Assembly: GCA_040003205.1 (NCBI GenBank)
Contig: JBDUDA010000023.1
Span: 1 to 20,096 of the forward strand
Origin: JALYIM01 sp040003205
GTDB taxonomy: Bacteria; Acidobacteriota; Terriglobia; Terriglobales; Acidobacteriaceae
Direction of reading: 5' to 3'
DNA: 20,096 nucleotides
Part shown: in pieces, positions 1-7,640 of the stretch
Position numbering within the stretch: the first letter of the stretch is position 1
How the letters are laid out: every line of letters starts with the position of its first letter
Program-made: the position numbers and the translations under genes
Notes under the pieces: model-generated
Told to the model about the DNA's origin: nothing
The model's database searches: none
The model's input: only the letters and a program-made list of their open reading frames with translations

Positions 1-1014
1 GGCACCTACAGCCCCGTGACCAATTTGGATTGGGCTGTGGTCGTCGAGAAGCCACGAGACGAGGCTTATCGCGGAGTCTACGAAATGCAGCGTACTGCCA
101 GGCTGCTGGCATTAATGGCTGGATTCGTCAGTATTGCAATCAGTATTTTTGCAGCGCGCAGAATCACCAATCCGCTGGAAATCCTTACACAATCCAGCCG
201 CGCCATCGCGAGAGGGGATTTCTCCCAGCGCGTTAAGCTGAAGAGCCGTACAGAAATTGGCGAATTGGCCGCAACTTTCAACGTCATGTCTGAGGAGCTC
301 GAGCATTTTGTGCTCGACCTGAAGCGCGCTGCCACGGAGAATCGCGATCTGTTCATGGGTTCGATTCAAATGCTCGCGGGCGCAGTCGACGAAAAAGATC
401 CCTACACTCGCGGCCACTCCGACCGCGTCACTCGCTACTGCTTATTGATCGCTAAAGAAATGAATTTGCCCGAAGACTTCCTCGAGATTGTTCGCGTATC
501 GGCGCAGCTCCACGACGTGGGAAAGATCGGCATTGAAGATCGAAGTCTGAAAAAGCCTGGGGCGCTCACTCCGGAAGAATTCGACGTCATGAAGACGCAC
601 ACCACCAAGGGCGCAAATATTCTGAGTCCGGTCGCGCAGTTGAAAGACATGATTCCCGGCATCGAACTGCATCACGAATCACTCGATGGCCGCGGATATC
701 CGCATGGACTCAAGGACGATGAAATTCCGCTTCTGCCACGCATCATCGCAGTGGCCGACACCTTCGACGCTCTGACAACCAATCGTCCGTATCAGCAGGC
801 CCACGATCCAAAGGATGCGCTGCGAATTATTCGCTCATTGGCGGGTAAGCGGCTGGATCCCATCGCAGTCGCGGCTCTGGAGGCGATTTACGAGCGCGGC
901 GACATTCGTATTCAGAAACCTTCCACGCCCGCGCCGGCCGTTTCCGCGCCACCGGTTTCCGCAGCCGCTGAGCCGGAAGTCGCAGTCGTCGCAAGCGAGA
1001 CTCAACACTTCTAA
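1..1014 (+). CDS. Membrane HD-GYP c-di-GMP phosphodiesterase, 5' end missing
   Basis: Probable cyclic-di-GMP phosphodiesterase acting at the inner membrane. The frame is open from base 1 (GTYSPV..WAVVVEKP), which looks like the tail of a periplasmic Cache sensor domain, so the GTG at 16 is probably internal and the true start lies left of the window. Counting from the first visible codon: a transmembrane helix at about 34-52, a HAMP linker at about 53-105, then an HD-GYP domain. The metal-binding HD pair is at 171-172 within LHDVGKIGI, an HH pair is at 224-225, and the signature GYP is at 232-234, all canonical, so it is predicted active. The C-terminus is a Pro/Ala/Val-rich tail without a recognised domain. 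It is followed by 138 bp and then ftsY. The function rests on motifs. The sensed ligand is unknown because most of the sensor is outside the window. Confidence 0.93.
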   Translation, partial: GTYSPVTNLDWAVVVEKPRDEAYRGVYEMQRTARLLALMAGFVSIAISIFAARRITNPLEILTQSSRAIARGDFSQRVKLKSRTEIGELAATFNVMSEELEHFVLDLKRAATENRDLFMGSIQMLAGAVDEKDPYTRGHSDRVTRYCLLIAKEMNLPEDFLEIVRVSAQLHDVGKIGIEDRSLKKPGALTPEEFDVMKTHTTKGANILSPVAQLKDMIPGIELHHESLDGRGYPHGLKDDEIPLLPRIIAVADTFDALTTNRPYQQAHDPKDALRIIRSLAGKRLDPIAVAALEAIYERGDIRIQKPSTPAPAVSAPPVSAAAEPEVAVVASETQHF

Positions 1015-1123
1015 CCATTCTCATGGAGAGCGGACTGCATTGGGCTAGCCACCAGTGCGTCCCCCTCTGGCAGATCGCCGCCAGCCGCAGCGGCGGAACC
1101 GGCTACTGCAATCCTATCGCCGC

Positions 1124-1129
1124 TATAAT
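1124..1129 (+). promoter_or_regulatory. Candidate -10 element upstream of ftsY
   Basis: A perfect TATAAT lies 24 bp before the ftsY ATG, which would give a short leader. No good -35 hexamer is seen 16-18 bp upstream, so this is only a candidate. The preceding 100 bp also holds a GC-rich inverted repeat near 1079-1097 (CCGCC/GGCGG) without a following T-run. Confidence 0.35.
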
Positions 1130-1152
1130 TCATCTAAGAAACTATTGATCCT

Positions 1153-2103
1153 ATGATTCAGACCCTTTTTGGTAGTACGGAAGAGACCCCCGGCTTTTTT
1201 GACAGGATGAAAGAAGCCGTCACACGCACGCGAGAGAATCTCGCCGAGCGCATTGAAGAAGCCGTTTCATTCAACAAAGAAATCGATCGCGCAACTTTAG
1301 ACGATCTCGAGGGCACACTGCTCGGCGCAGACTTGGGCAGCACCACCACCCAGGAAGTTCTGGCTAAACTGCGCGAAAAAGTAGACCGTAAGCAGATCAA
1401 GGATGGTGATGAGCTCAAACGCCTCTTAAAAGAAGAACTGCTGGCGATTCTTCTGCGGGCTAACACTCCCCCCGTCGAGAAACTAAGCGGCACGGCTGAA
1501 GTCATTCTCGTGGTCGGTGTAAATGGCACGGGCAAAACTACAACCATTGGAAAGCTTGCACAGCTATTTCGTTCATCGGGTAAAACTGTCTTGCTGTGCG
1601 CAGCCGACACCTTTCGCGCCGCCGCCATCGAGCAACTTGAAATATGGGGAGAGCGTACCGGAACAGAAGTGATTCGCACCAAGGCCGGGGGCGATCCGGC
1701 AGCCGTTATTTACGATGCGCTCCAGGCTGCGACGGCCCGCAACACCGACTACGTGATCGTGGATACTGCGGGACGGCTGCACAACAAAGCAAACCTCATG
1801 TTGGAGCTGGAGAAGATTCGGCGCACTGCGCAACGCATCATTCCCGGTGCGCCGCATGAGACTTTGCTGGTCATGGATGCGACTACGGGACAAAACGGCC
1901 TACAGCAAGCACGCCTATTCACCGAAGCGGCCGCGGTTACTGGCATCGTCCTCACCAAACTCGACGGCACGGCTAAGGGCGGGGTGGTAATTGCGATTTC
2001 GCGAGAGTTGGGAATTCCGGTCAGGTATGTCGGCGTCGGAGAAAAAGTCGGCGATCTGTTACGCTTCAATCCGAAAGATTTCGTGGATTCGCTGTTCGCC
2101 TGA
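1153..2103 (+). CDS. ftsY: Signal recognition particle receptor FtsY
   Basis: SRP-receptor GTPase that docks ribosome-SRP complexes at the inner membrane for co-translational insertion of membrane proteins. The 316 residues comprise a short N-terminal region and helical N domain (about 15-105), then the NG GTPase: P-loop GVNGTGKTT at 122-130, DTFRAAA at 152-158, DTAGR at 204-208, TKLDGTAKGG at 268-277 and GVGE at 294-297. These are FtsY rather than Ffh features, since there is no Met-rich M domain at the C-terminus. The long acidic A domain of the E. coli protein is missing, as in many bacteria. The ATG at 1153 gives a normal N-terminus, though its Shine-Dalgarno is weak (AAGAAA upstream). 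ribD follows after 28 bp in the same direction, suggesting co-transcription. Confidence 0.97.
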   Translation: MIQTLFGSTEETPGFFDRMKEAVTRTRENLAERIEEAVSFNKEIDRATLDDLEGTLLGADLGSTTTQEVLAKLREKVDRKQIKDGDELKRLLKEELLAILLRANTPPVEKLSGTAEVILVVGVNGTGKTTTIGKLAQLFRSSGKTVLLCAADTFRAAAIEQLEIWGERTGTEVIRTKAGGDPAAVIYDALQAATARNTDYVIVDTAGRLHNKANLMLELEKIRRTAQRIIPGAPHETLLVMDATTGQNGLQQARLFTEAAAVTGIVLTKLDGTAKGGVVIAISRELGIPVRYVGVGEKVGDLLRFNPKDFVDSLFA

Positions 2104-2131
2104 GTTTGCTACATCTCCATCACACCTTTTC

Positions 2132-3280
2132 ATGTCCGATCGCAACAGTGACGAACTCTATCTCCGTCAAGCGCTTGCTTTGGCCCGTAAAGGAATCGCT
2201 TTAACCTCACCAAATCCCTCGGTCGGTGCCGTTGTAGTAAATCAGCATGGAAAAGTCGTTGGATCTGGTTTCCATACTTATTCAGGAATTAAACATGCGG
2301 AAGTGATCGCTCTGGAACAGGCAGGAGAGCATGCGCGCGGCTCCACTATTTACGTCAATCTTGAGCCTTGCGTCCATCAGGGACGCAGCGGGCCCTGCAC
2401 AGAAGCAATTATTTCAGCCGGCATCCGACGTGTGGTCGCGGCGATGAAAGATCCGAATCCTCTCGTCAGCGGCAAAGGCTTTCAACGTCTTCGCGATGCC
2501 GGCATTACTGTCGCTTCCGAAATTCTGGAACAGGAAGCGGCCCCTTTGAACGAGGCGTTCGCGAAGTACATTCGCCATAAAACACCATTGGTGACACTGA
2601 AGGGGGCGATGACGCTGGATGGGAAAATCTCGCCGCCTGAAAACAATTCGGGCGACGACTCGAACTCTGAAGAGAAATGGATCACAGGCGAACCCGCCCG
2701 CGCTTATGTACAAGAACTCCGCCATCAGAACGATGCGATCCTAGTGGGAGTCGGAACCGTCATTGCGGACGATCCGCTGCTGACCGACCGCACTGGACTT
2801 CCTCGTCGCCGCCCTCTTTTGAGAGTGATTCTCGACTCCCGGCTGCGTCTGCCGATCGAGTCCCGCATCGTAAATACCGCTGCGGACGATGTGCTGGTCA
2901 TTTGCTCGTTCGCCGAGCAAAACAAGAAACAGAGTCTGCAACAGCGCGGGATCAGGGTGGAACAGCTTTCCCCTTCAGGACCCGACGGACGTCCAGATTT
3001 AGCCGCCGTTGCGAGGCTCTTGGGGGAACTCGAAAATACCAGTGTCCTCGTGGAAGGGGGCACGATGGTAAATTGGACTGCTCTTGCGGCTGGCGTGGTC
3101 GACAAAATTTTTCTATTTTATGCGCCTATGATTCTCGGCGGCACGTCTTCAGTTCCTTTTGCAGGTGGCCCCGGCTTCCCTTCCTTAAGGGATGCGCCAC
3201 ATGTAAATTCGCTGCGCCTGCATCGTTTCGGTGAAGATTTTGCGGTGGAAGGATATTTGCGCGATCCTTACACCGATTAG
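2132..3280 (+). CDS. ribD: Bifunctional riboflavin deaminase/reductase RibD
   Basis: Second and third steps of riboflavin synthesis from GTP: deamination of the 2,5-diaminopyrimidine ribosyl phosphate, then NADPH-dependent reduction of the ribosyl side chain. The 382 residues form an N-terminal zinc cytidine-deaminase-like domain (1-145) with HAE at 55-57 and the two zinc cysteines C80 and C89 in EPCVHQGRSGPC. A C-terminal DHFR-like reductase domain (about 150-380) carries VGVGT at 206-210 and LVEGG at 306-310. The frame stays open back to 1991 inside ftsY, but homology to RibD begins at the ATG at 2132 (MSDRNSDELYLRQAL), so that start was chosen. No strong Shine-Dalgarno is visible, so translation may be coupled to ftsY. 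ribE follows 39 bp later. Confidence 0.96.
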   Translation: MSDRNSDELYLRQALALARKGIALTSPNPSVGAVVVNQHGKVVGSGFHTYSGIKHAEVIALEQAGEHARGSTIYVNLEPCVHQGRSGPCTEAIISAGIRRVVAAMKDPNPLVSGKGFQRLRDAGITVASEILEQEAAPLNEAFAKYIRHKTPLVTLKGAMTLDGKISPPENNSGDDSNSEEKWITGEPARAYVQELRHQNDAILVGVGTVIADDPLLTDRTGLPRRRPLLRVILDSRLRLPIESRIVNTAADDVLVICSFAEQNKKQSLQQRGIRVEQLSPSGPDGRPDLAAVARLLGELENTSVLVEGGTMVNWTALAAGVVDKIFLFYAPMILGGTSSVPFAGGPGFPSLRDAPHVNSLRLHRFGEDFAVEGYLRDPYTD

Positions 3281-3319
3281 TTCGGGAGCCTCAGCCAGGA
3301 CTGCCAACCAGGAGGCGTA

Positions 3320-3961
3320 ATGTTTACCGGCATCATTGAAGAAGTGGGACGAATCGCAAGTATCACCGCAAAGCGCGGCACCAGGCGACTCACCATCGAG
3401 GCTTCGCAAGTAACTCGTGAATTGAAAGAAGGCGAAAGCGTGGCAGTCAGCGGCGTATGCCTCACCGCGCTCGACATCACGGCGCAATCCTTTGGCGCCG
3501 ATCTCGCCCAGGAAACGTGGGAAGTAACATCGTTCTCCAGAATTGAGAAAGGCGCGCTGGTTAACCTCGAGCTTCCTTTGCGGGCGAATGGACGGTTTGG
3601 CGGCCACATCGTTCAGGGTCACGTAGACGGCGTCGGCAAATTTGTCTCACTCGAAAGCCTCAGCGCGGGAGATTACCGGCTGCGGATCGAAATACTAGCC
3701 CCACTCGGGCGCTATGTGATTTCCCGAGGATCTCTCTCCATCGAAGGCGTGAGTCTTACGGTTGCCAAGGTTGAAGGTACACAAGTGGAGGTAGCGATTA
3801 TTCCGCACACCGTCGAGATGACAAATCTGAAGTCTCTGCGATCCGGCGACCCCCTCAACCTCGAAGTGGATATGGTTGCGAAATATATTGAGAAGATGGT
3901 GAGTTCGAAGTCGGAAGTTTCGCGAATTACCGTCGAGAGATTGGTGGAGGAAGGCTTCTAG
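3320..3961 (+). CDS. ribE: Riboflavin synthase alpha chain
   Basis: Dismutates two molecules of 6,7-dimethyl-8-ribityllumazine to riboflavin and the pyrimidinedione that is recycled. The 213 residues form two lumazine-binding barrels, about 1-97 and 98-195. The N-terminus MFTGIIEE is diagnostic. GVCLT at 45-49 in the first barrel is matched by GVSLT at 143-147 in the second, and GHIVQGHVDG lies at 95-104. The length is normal for the family. The start has an excellent Shine-Dalgarno (AGGAGG, about 5 bases before the ATG). It follows ribD after 39 bp. ribB/A and ribH are not in this window. The gene ends 24 bp from the stop of the oppositely oriented ABC ATPase. Confidence 0.96.
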   Translation: MFTGIIEEVGRIASITAKRGTRRLTIEASQVTRELKEGESVAVSGVCLTALDITAQSFGADLAQETWEVTSFSRIEKGALVNLELPLRANGRFGGHIVQGHVDGVGKFVSLESLSAGDYRLRIEILAPLGRYVISRGSLSIEGVSLTVAKVEGTQVEVAIIPHTVEMTNLKSLRSGDPLNLEVDMVAKYIEKMVSSKSEVSRITVERLVEEGF

Positions 3962-3985
3962 ATCAAAATCCGCGTCCTCAGACTC

Positions 3986-4756
3986 CTAGACTTTCAGTTC
4001 CAAGCGGTCGAGCTCTAGAAATTCCTGCACTACCGCCTCCTGGCTTTGTTCCATCAGCTCATAAGTCCCGAAAAAAATGGCCTTGGCCTCGTGCAGGAAG
4101 ACGATCCGGTCAGCTAGTTTTTTTGCCAGTCGCATATCATGCGTTACCACGACGCTGGTCAGGTGCAATTGGGTCTTGAGGCGTTTGATGAGATCCCCTA
4201 ACAATTGCGCCATCAGCGGATCAACCATGGTCGTCGGTTCGTCGTAAAGCACGCACTCCGGTTGCGATGCCAGAGCGCGGGCAATCGCCACCGAGCGCTT
4301 CATGCCGGTAGATAGGTCCGAGGGCAGCAGGTCGCCCATGTTTTTCACTCCCACCATTTCGATCATTCCGTTGACGATTTGCAGGATGTGCTCTTCGTCG
4401 AGGTCCCCGCGTTCGCGCAGTGGGAAAGCGACATTTTCAGCAACAGACAATGAATCGAAAAGCGCACCGTTCTGAAAAACCATGGTGACTTTTTTTCGTA
4501 TCCGCTCCATCTCTTCGTCAGAGTAGTTCGTGATGTCTTCGTGCGCCACGATGATGCGGCCGGAATCCGGCTTGAGAAAGCCCATGATCTGTTGCAACGA
4601 AACTGACTTGCCAACACCGCTTCGGCCGAGGATGCAAACTGTCTCGCCGGGCATCACATCGAAGCTGACGCGATCAAGCACAGTGTTGTCGCCAAAGGCT
4701 TTTGAGACGTCCTCAAACGCGATGTAGGGGCCGGTCGGTTGCGGGTTGGTGCTCAT
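3986..4756 (-). CDS. mlaF: MlaF-like ABC transporter ATPase with unusual signature motif
   Basis: ATP-binding subunit resembling MlaF, the ATPase of the phospholipid (Mla/MCE) trafficking complex between outer and inner membrane. In 256 residues: Walker A GRSGVGKS at 44-51, Q-loop Q95 followed by the MlaF-like stretch GALFDSLSVAENVAFPL (97-113), Walker B VLYDEP at 169-174 and switch His206. Two usually conserved spots differ: the ABC signature reads LSTGM (148-152) instead of LSGGM, and the D-loop region reads EPTTMVDP (173-180) instead of EPTTGLDP. All core catalytic residues remain, so it may still be active. No MlaE permease or MlaD/MCE partner is present here. It lies 48 bp after mobA on the same strand. 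The subfamily assignment is by resemblance; another MCE/Ttg2-type ATPase is the alternative. Confidence 0.85.
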   Translation of the reverse strand: MSTNPQPTGPYIAFEDVSKAFGDNTVLDRVSFDVMPGETVCILGRSGVGKSVSLQQIMGFLKPDSGRIIVAHEDITNYSDEEMERIRKKVTMVFQNGALFDSLSVAENVAFPLRERGDLDEEHILQIVNGMIEMVGVKNMGDLLPSDLSTGMKRSVAIARALASQPECVLYDEPTTMVDPLMAQLLGDLIKRLKTQLHLTSVVVTHDMRLAKKLADRIVFLHEAKAIFFGTYELMEQSQEAVVQEFLELDRLELKV

Positions 4757-4804
4757 TTGTCCCTGCTCATCTGGGTTGCGTAGCGGTTTAAGTGAATACG
4801 TATC

Positions 4805-5461
4805 TTAAATCTCATCGGACTGAAAGGCATGAGATTTTCTGGCCTGCTGAGCGCGTTCGAATTCTTCAGGGGTATTTAGGTTTGTAAAGAGGAGCGGCGA
4901 AAATCCTGCCGCTAACAACTCCGGTTCCTTGATCGTACAAATTTCGATCCCCGAGAAGAGCATATCGATTTTGTTTTTACCTTCCCGCAGTGCGGACTCC
5001 GCGACTTCGGCGAATGCTCGACAGTAGACGGCGCATAAAGTCTGAAACCGTCCCGCAGCCGACGGAACCGTCACCATCGCCTTCGACTGGCGCGCCTTCA
5101 ATATTAAGAATCCGAAAAGTCTCGGCTCCAGCAGTGGCATGTCCACCGCCAGAATCAGGTTCAATTCCGTATGGCTGCTCCGCAGCGCGGCATGGATTCC
5201 GCCCAGTGGCCCATGTCCGCGATATATGTCTTCGACGACAGGGCCGAAACCCGCAAAAGCGTTCGCGCTTCCAACGATTTTGACTCTTGGAGTCACTGCG
5301 CGAGCAGAAGCGATTGCGTGCTCCAAAAGAGATAGGCCACCGAAGTCCAGTGTCGCCTTATCTTTACCCATGCGCGTGCTGCGTCCCCCCGCCATAACAA
5401 ATGCGGTCACATCGTCGTTCAATCGCGACCCGGTCAACAGGAAATGCCCTCCAACCCGCAC
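4805..5461 (-). CDS. mobA: Molybdenum cofactor guanylyltransferase MobA
   Basis: Transfers GMP from GTP to molybdopterin to make the guanine dinucleotide form of the molybdenum cofactor. Nucleotidyltransferase motifs are clear: AGGRSTRMGKDKATL at 24-38, GPLGGI at 84-89, AVDMPLL with D107 at 105-111, and NLNTPEE near 194-200. The length of 218 is slightly above the usual 190-205. The start is uncertain. The longest form begins at GTG 5461. A GGAGGG at about 5447-5452 would instead serve a TTG at 5437, which would remove 8 residues. A GTG at 5410 sits just before the conserved TAFVMAGG. No other moco gene is nearby. It is divergent from the PilZ gene and is followed by the mlaF-like gene. Confidence 0.92.
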   Translation of the reverse strand: MRVGGHFLLTGSRLNDDVTAFVMAGGRSTRMGKDKATLDFGGLSLLEHAIASARAVTPRVKIVGSANAFAGFGPVVEDIYRGHGPLGGIHAALRSSHTELNLILAVDMPLLEPRLFGFLILKARQSKAMVTVPSAAGRFQTLCAVYCRAFAEVAESALREGKNKIDMLFSGIEICTIKEPELLAAGFSPLLFTNLNTPEEFERAQQARKSHAFQSDEI

Positions 5462-5521
5462 AAGATTACGCCCGCCAGATACACGAAAGTAACCTACTCA
5501 AATTAGCAGGCCCGTTAGATG

Positions 5522-5556
5522 ATGACTCATCCGGTGTTCTGCGGGAGTCATTTTTT
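5522..5556 (+). promoter_or_regulatory. Terminator-like hairpin over the PilZ gene's ribosome-binding site
   Basis: Arms ATGACTC (5522-5528) and GAGTCAT (5545-5551) pair perfectly, and inner CCG (5531-5533) pairs with CGG (5542-5544). Six T's (5551-5556) follow and run straight into the ATG at 5557. The 3' arm contains the Shine-Dalgarno GGGAG (5543-5547). A competing small hairpin GATGA/TCATC (5518-5531) would use the 5' arm. The structure could hide the ribosome site or act as an attenuator. A regulatory role is inference. Confidence 0.45.
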
Positions 5557-6087
5557 ATGGCGCAAAAGTTGTTAGAAGCTCTTAAGCTCAGCCGATGCTC
5601 GCACGAGTTTTCGTGGCCCAGACGCGTTGCAGATGGTGACTATTACCAGGTTTGCCTGCTCTGCGCCGTGCAATATAAATACGACTGGAATGCCATGCGG
5701 CGCATCGAGCGAGTTGAGCAGACCACGATCCAGCCCCCTGCAACAAAGCCAGTACGAGGCGCCAAGGCCAAACCAACATGGGTACCGCGCGCGCGCCGAA
5801 TCAAGTTACAGACTCCGGTTCGTTACCGGGTCAAAAATCTTGGCACCTGGTACGAGGGTACGATTGAAAATCTTAGCCAGTCCGGCGTGCTGGTTCGCGG
5901 AGCCCAGCAGTTCCCCGACAACACGCTGGTTGAAATGGTGTTCGAAATGCCGGAAGAAATTTCGGGCCAGAAGAACAGCTCAGTTTTGTGCCAGGCGCGT
6001 TTGATACGAACCAAGGGAACTTCGGAGCAGGGATTAAAGGGAATGGCGGTCAGCATTCTGGACTACAAATTTCTGCATCAGAATTAA
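5557..6087 (+). CDS. PilZ-domain protein with Cys/His N-terminal segment
   Basis: Probable cytoplasmic c-di-GMP-responsive or PilZ-fold protein of 176 residues. The N-terminal segment holds C14-x-H16 and C33-x-x-C36, spaced like a small zinc-binding knuckle, with an aromatic YDWNAMRR stretch after it. A basic Pro/Lys linker (about 52-78) leads to the PilZ barrel (about 79-172), recognised by NLSQSG at 105-110 followed by a hydrophobic strand. The upstream arginine cluster is RARRIKL (78-84), not a clean RxxxR, so c-di-GMP binding is uncertain. The ATG at 5557 has GGGAG 9 bases upstream. The frame is open further upstream, but that stretch overlaps mobA antisense and looks non-coding. Related architectures occur, to my recollection, in Acidobacteria. 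The target process is unknown. Confidence 0.82.
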   Translation: MAQKLLEALKLSRCSHEFSWPRRVADGDYYQVCLLCAVQYKYDWNAMRRIERVEQTTIQPPATKPVRGAKAKPTWVPRARRIKLQTPVRYRVKNLGTWYEGTIENLSQSGVLVRGAQQFPDNTLVEMVFEMPEEISGQKNSSVLCQARLIRTKGTSEQGLKGMAVSILDYKFLHQN

Positions 6088-6274
6088 CTCGGATTGCAAC
6101 GGCTTCGCCAACAGCCCCAAAGATAGTTAATCCAGGCTGGTTGGCACGGCAGCAAGCTGTTTCGTCTTCATCCGGCCATTGTCAAATTAAGTCTGCGAGC
6201 AGGATTTTTACAATAAAACCTGCCAACCTGCATCTAAAATAGTAAGCACAGCTTTCAAATCAGGAGTGATGTCC

Positions 6275-7414
6275 ATGAAGACGCGAATTTCGCTTCTCCC
6301 AATTTCGCTTGTTTTGCTCGTGGTCATAAGCGTGACCGTTGGATGCAACAAGCCTTCGAGCGATGTTGCCATCGCCTCTGACGTTCAGGGCAAATTTCAG
6401 ACTGATTCCGGCCTACAGGATAAACAACTCGCAGTCTATTCCTCGCACGGCACCGTGACTCTTTCAGGAAATGTGGATAACAACACTCAGCGCGACTCGG
6501 CGGCACGCTATGCTGCCGCGATTCCGGGAGTGGCCCACGTCGTGAATAATCTTCAGATAGCGCCCGCGGGGGTTCCTCCTCCCGAACCGACAGCTGCCGC
6601 CCAACCGGAGGCGCAACAGCCAGCGCCGGAACCCGATCGGCCTAGTCCCGCGAAGCGGGAGCGACGCCGCGCGCGGACAGAATCAGCATCGTCTTCTTAT
6701 TCCGATCGCAATAACTCTTCTGGCAACCGAACGCCTCAAGGCGACGTTTCACAGAATCAGTCTCCAAGTTCATCGGCCTCCTCTAATTCCGTGCCCGCTC
6801 CCGCTACTTCTTTGGCGCCCACGGCTCCCGCGCCGCCGCCACCACCACAGAAAGTTACGATCCCGTCAGGAACGCAGCTGGCGATCCGATTGGTAGATTC
6901 GATTGATACTCAAACCAGCCAATCAGGGCAGACTTTCCATGCCACGCTGGATTCTCCAATTTCAATGGATGGCGAAACCGTCATTCCGGCTGGTTATGAC
7001 GTTGAAGGCCACATCGCCAACCTTCAAAGTGCCGGCAAATTCGCGGGCAAATCTCTGCTTCAGTTGCAGCTTGATCGCATAAAAGTGGGGGACAAGTATT
7101 ACAACATTCAGACCGACCAGTTCAGCCGCGAAGGCAGCGCCCGCGGAAAGAACACAGCTGAGAAGGTAGGCGGAGGCGCTCTGATCGGTGCCCTCATAGG
7201 CGGACTCGCTGGAGGCGGAAAAGGCGCTGGCATTGGAGCGGCGGCCGGAGCCGGCGTTGGCGGCGGAGTTCAGGCAGCCGGCAAAAGCCAACAGGTAAAA
7301 CTCGGTTCCGAGACAGTTATCACCTTCCACTTGCAGGCACCTGTCACCGTTGTGCCCACCGGCAAAGGCCCGCATGAGGGACGACGTCAATTGGACATAC
7401 CGGTCCAACCGTAG
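6275..7414 (+). CDS. BON-domain lipoprotein with glycine-zipper C-terminal region
   Basis: Envelope lipoprotein of 379 residues. A hydrophobic signal ends in VTVGC, with lipidated Cys24 expected; Thr at -3 is slightly off the usual lipobox. A BON domain follows at about 30-96, then a Pro/Ala and Ser/Asn-rich disordered linker (about 97-192). The C-terminal domain (193-360) begins VTIPSGTQLAIRLVDSIDT and contains DGETVIPAGYDVEGHI, a pattern I associate with acidobacterial envelope proteins of unknown function. A glycine zipper at about 299-332 (GGGALIGALIGGLAGG and on) may insert into or pack against a membrane. The ATG at 6275 is preferred over GTG 6266 or ATG 6269, because GGAG at 6263-6266 is 8 bases from it. 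BON domains usually bind lipid or peptidoglycan. The precise role here is unknown. Confidence 0.85.
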   Translation: MKTRISLLPISLVLLVVISVTVGCNKPSSDVAIASDVQGKFQTDSGLQDKQLAVYSSHGTVTLSGNVDNNTQRDSAARYAAAIPGVAHVVNNLQIAPAGVPPPEPTAAAQPEAQQPAPEPDRPSPAKRERRRARTESASSSYSDRNNSSGNRTPQGDVSQNQSPSSSASSNSVPAPATSLAPTAPAPPPPPQKVTIPSGTQLAIRLVDSIDTQTSQSGQTFHATLDSPISMDGETVIPAGYDVEGHIANLQSAGKFAGKSLLQLQLDRIKVGDKYYNIQTDQFSREGSARGKNTAEKVGGGALIGALIGGLAGGGKGAGIGAAAGAGVGGGVQAAGKSQQVKLGSETVITFHLQAPVTVVPTGKGPHEGRRQLDIPVQP

Positions 7415-7432
7415 CGTAATGTCTTATCACTT

Positions 7433-7469
7433 AAGAGTGGGGAGCTTGAACCGTGCCCCCCATTCTTTT
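7433..7469 (+). terminator. Probable rho-independent terminator after the BON lipoprotein
   Basis: AAGAGTGGGG (7433-7442) can pair with CCCCATTCTT (7458-7467) over 10 bp with one G-U pair. The 3' side ends in TTCTTTT, a short U-tract. It lies 18 bp past the stop codon. Confidence 0.5.
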
Positions 7470-7597
7470 GGACTTCGTAATCGCCGGCAAAGGCCCTTGA
7501 AAGCCCCAACACAGGCACTGCCTTCCACTCGCTAGTCGGCCCCTAACTTCCTTGTGGACAATGACTTTGGTACCTACCTTCCCCCCGGAAATCGCCG

Positions 7598-7603
7598 TAT
7601 AAT
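7598..7603 (+). promoter_or_regulatory. Candidate -10 element upstream of pilD
   Basis: A perfect TATAAT sits 37 bp before the pilD start. No convincing -35 hexamer is found at normal spacing. The rest of the 226-bp gap holds the terminator-like hairpin at 7433-7469 and nothing else I can name. Confidence 0.35.
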
Positions 7604-7640
7604 CAGGCCAAATCGAGCGCTTTTCCTGCGAAAACGATAA

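Noticed and set aside
1158..1682. 174-codon reverse-strand frame inside ftsY
   Set aside because: Antisense shadow of a well-supported gene, Ser/Arg-rich with no recognisable fold.
1991..2131. 47-residue N-terminal extension of RibD
   Set aside because: It is ftsY sequence read in another frame. RibD homology begins at ATG 2132.
2104..2131. FMN riboswitch before ribD
   Set aside because: The gap to ftsY is only 28 bp, too short for an RFN element, and no matching conserved segments occur before ftsY.
2677..3234. 185-codon frame inside ribD
   Set aside because: Arg/Ser/Pro/Cys-rich shadow in the +1 frame of ribD; the ribD reading has clear catalytic motifs.
5462..5556. c-di-GMP riboswitch before the PilZ gene
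   Set aside because: The leader hairpin lacks the conserved core and tetraloop-receptor pattern of GEMM-type riboswitches and is too short.
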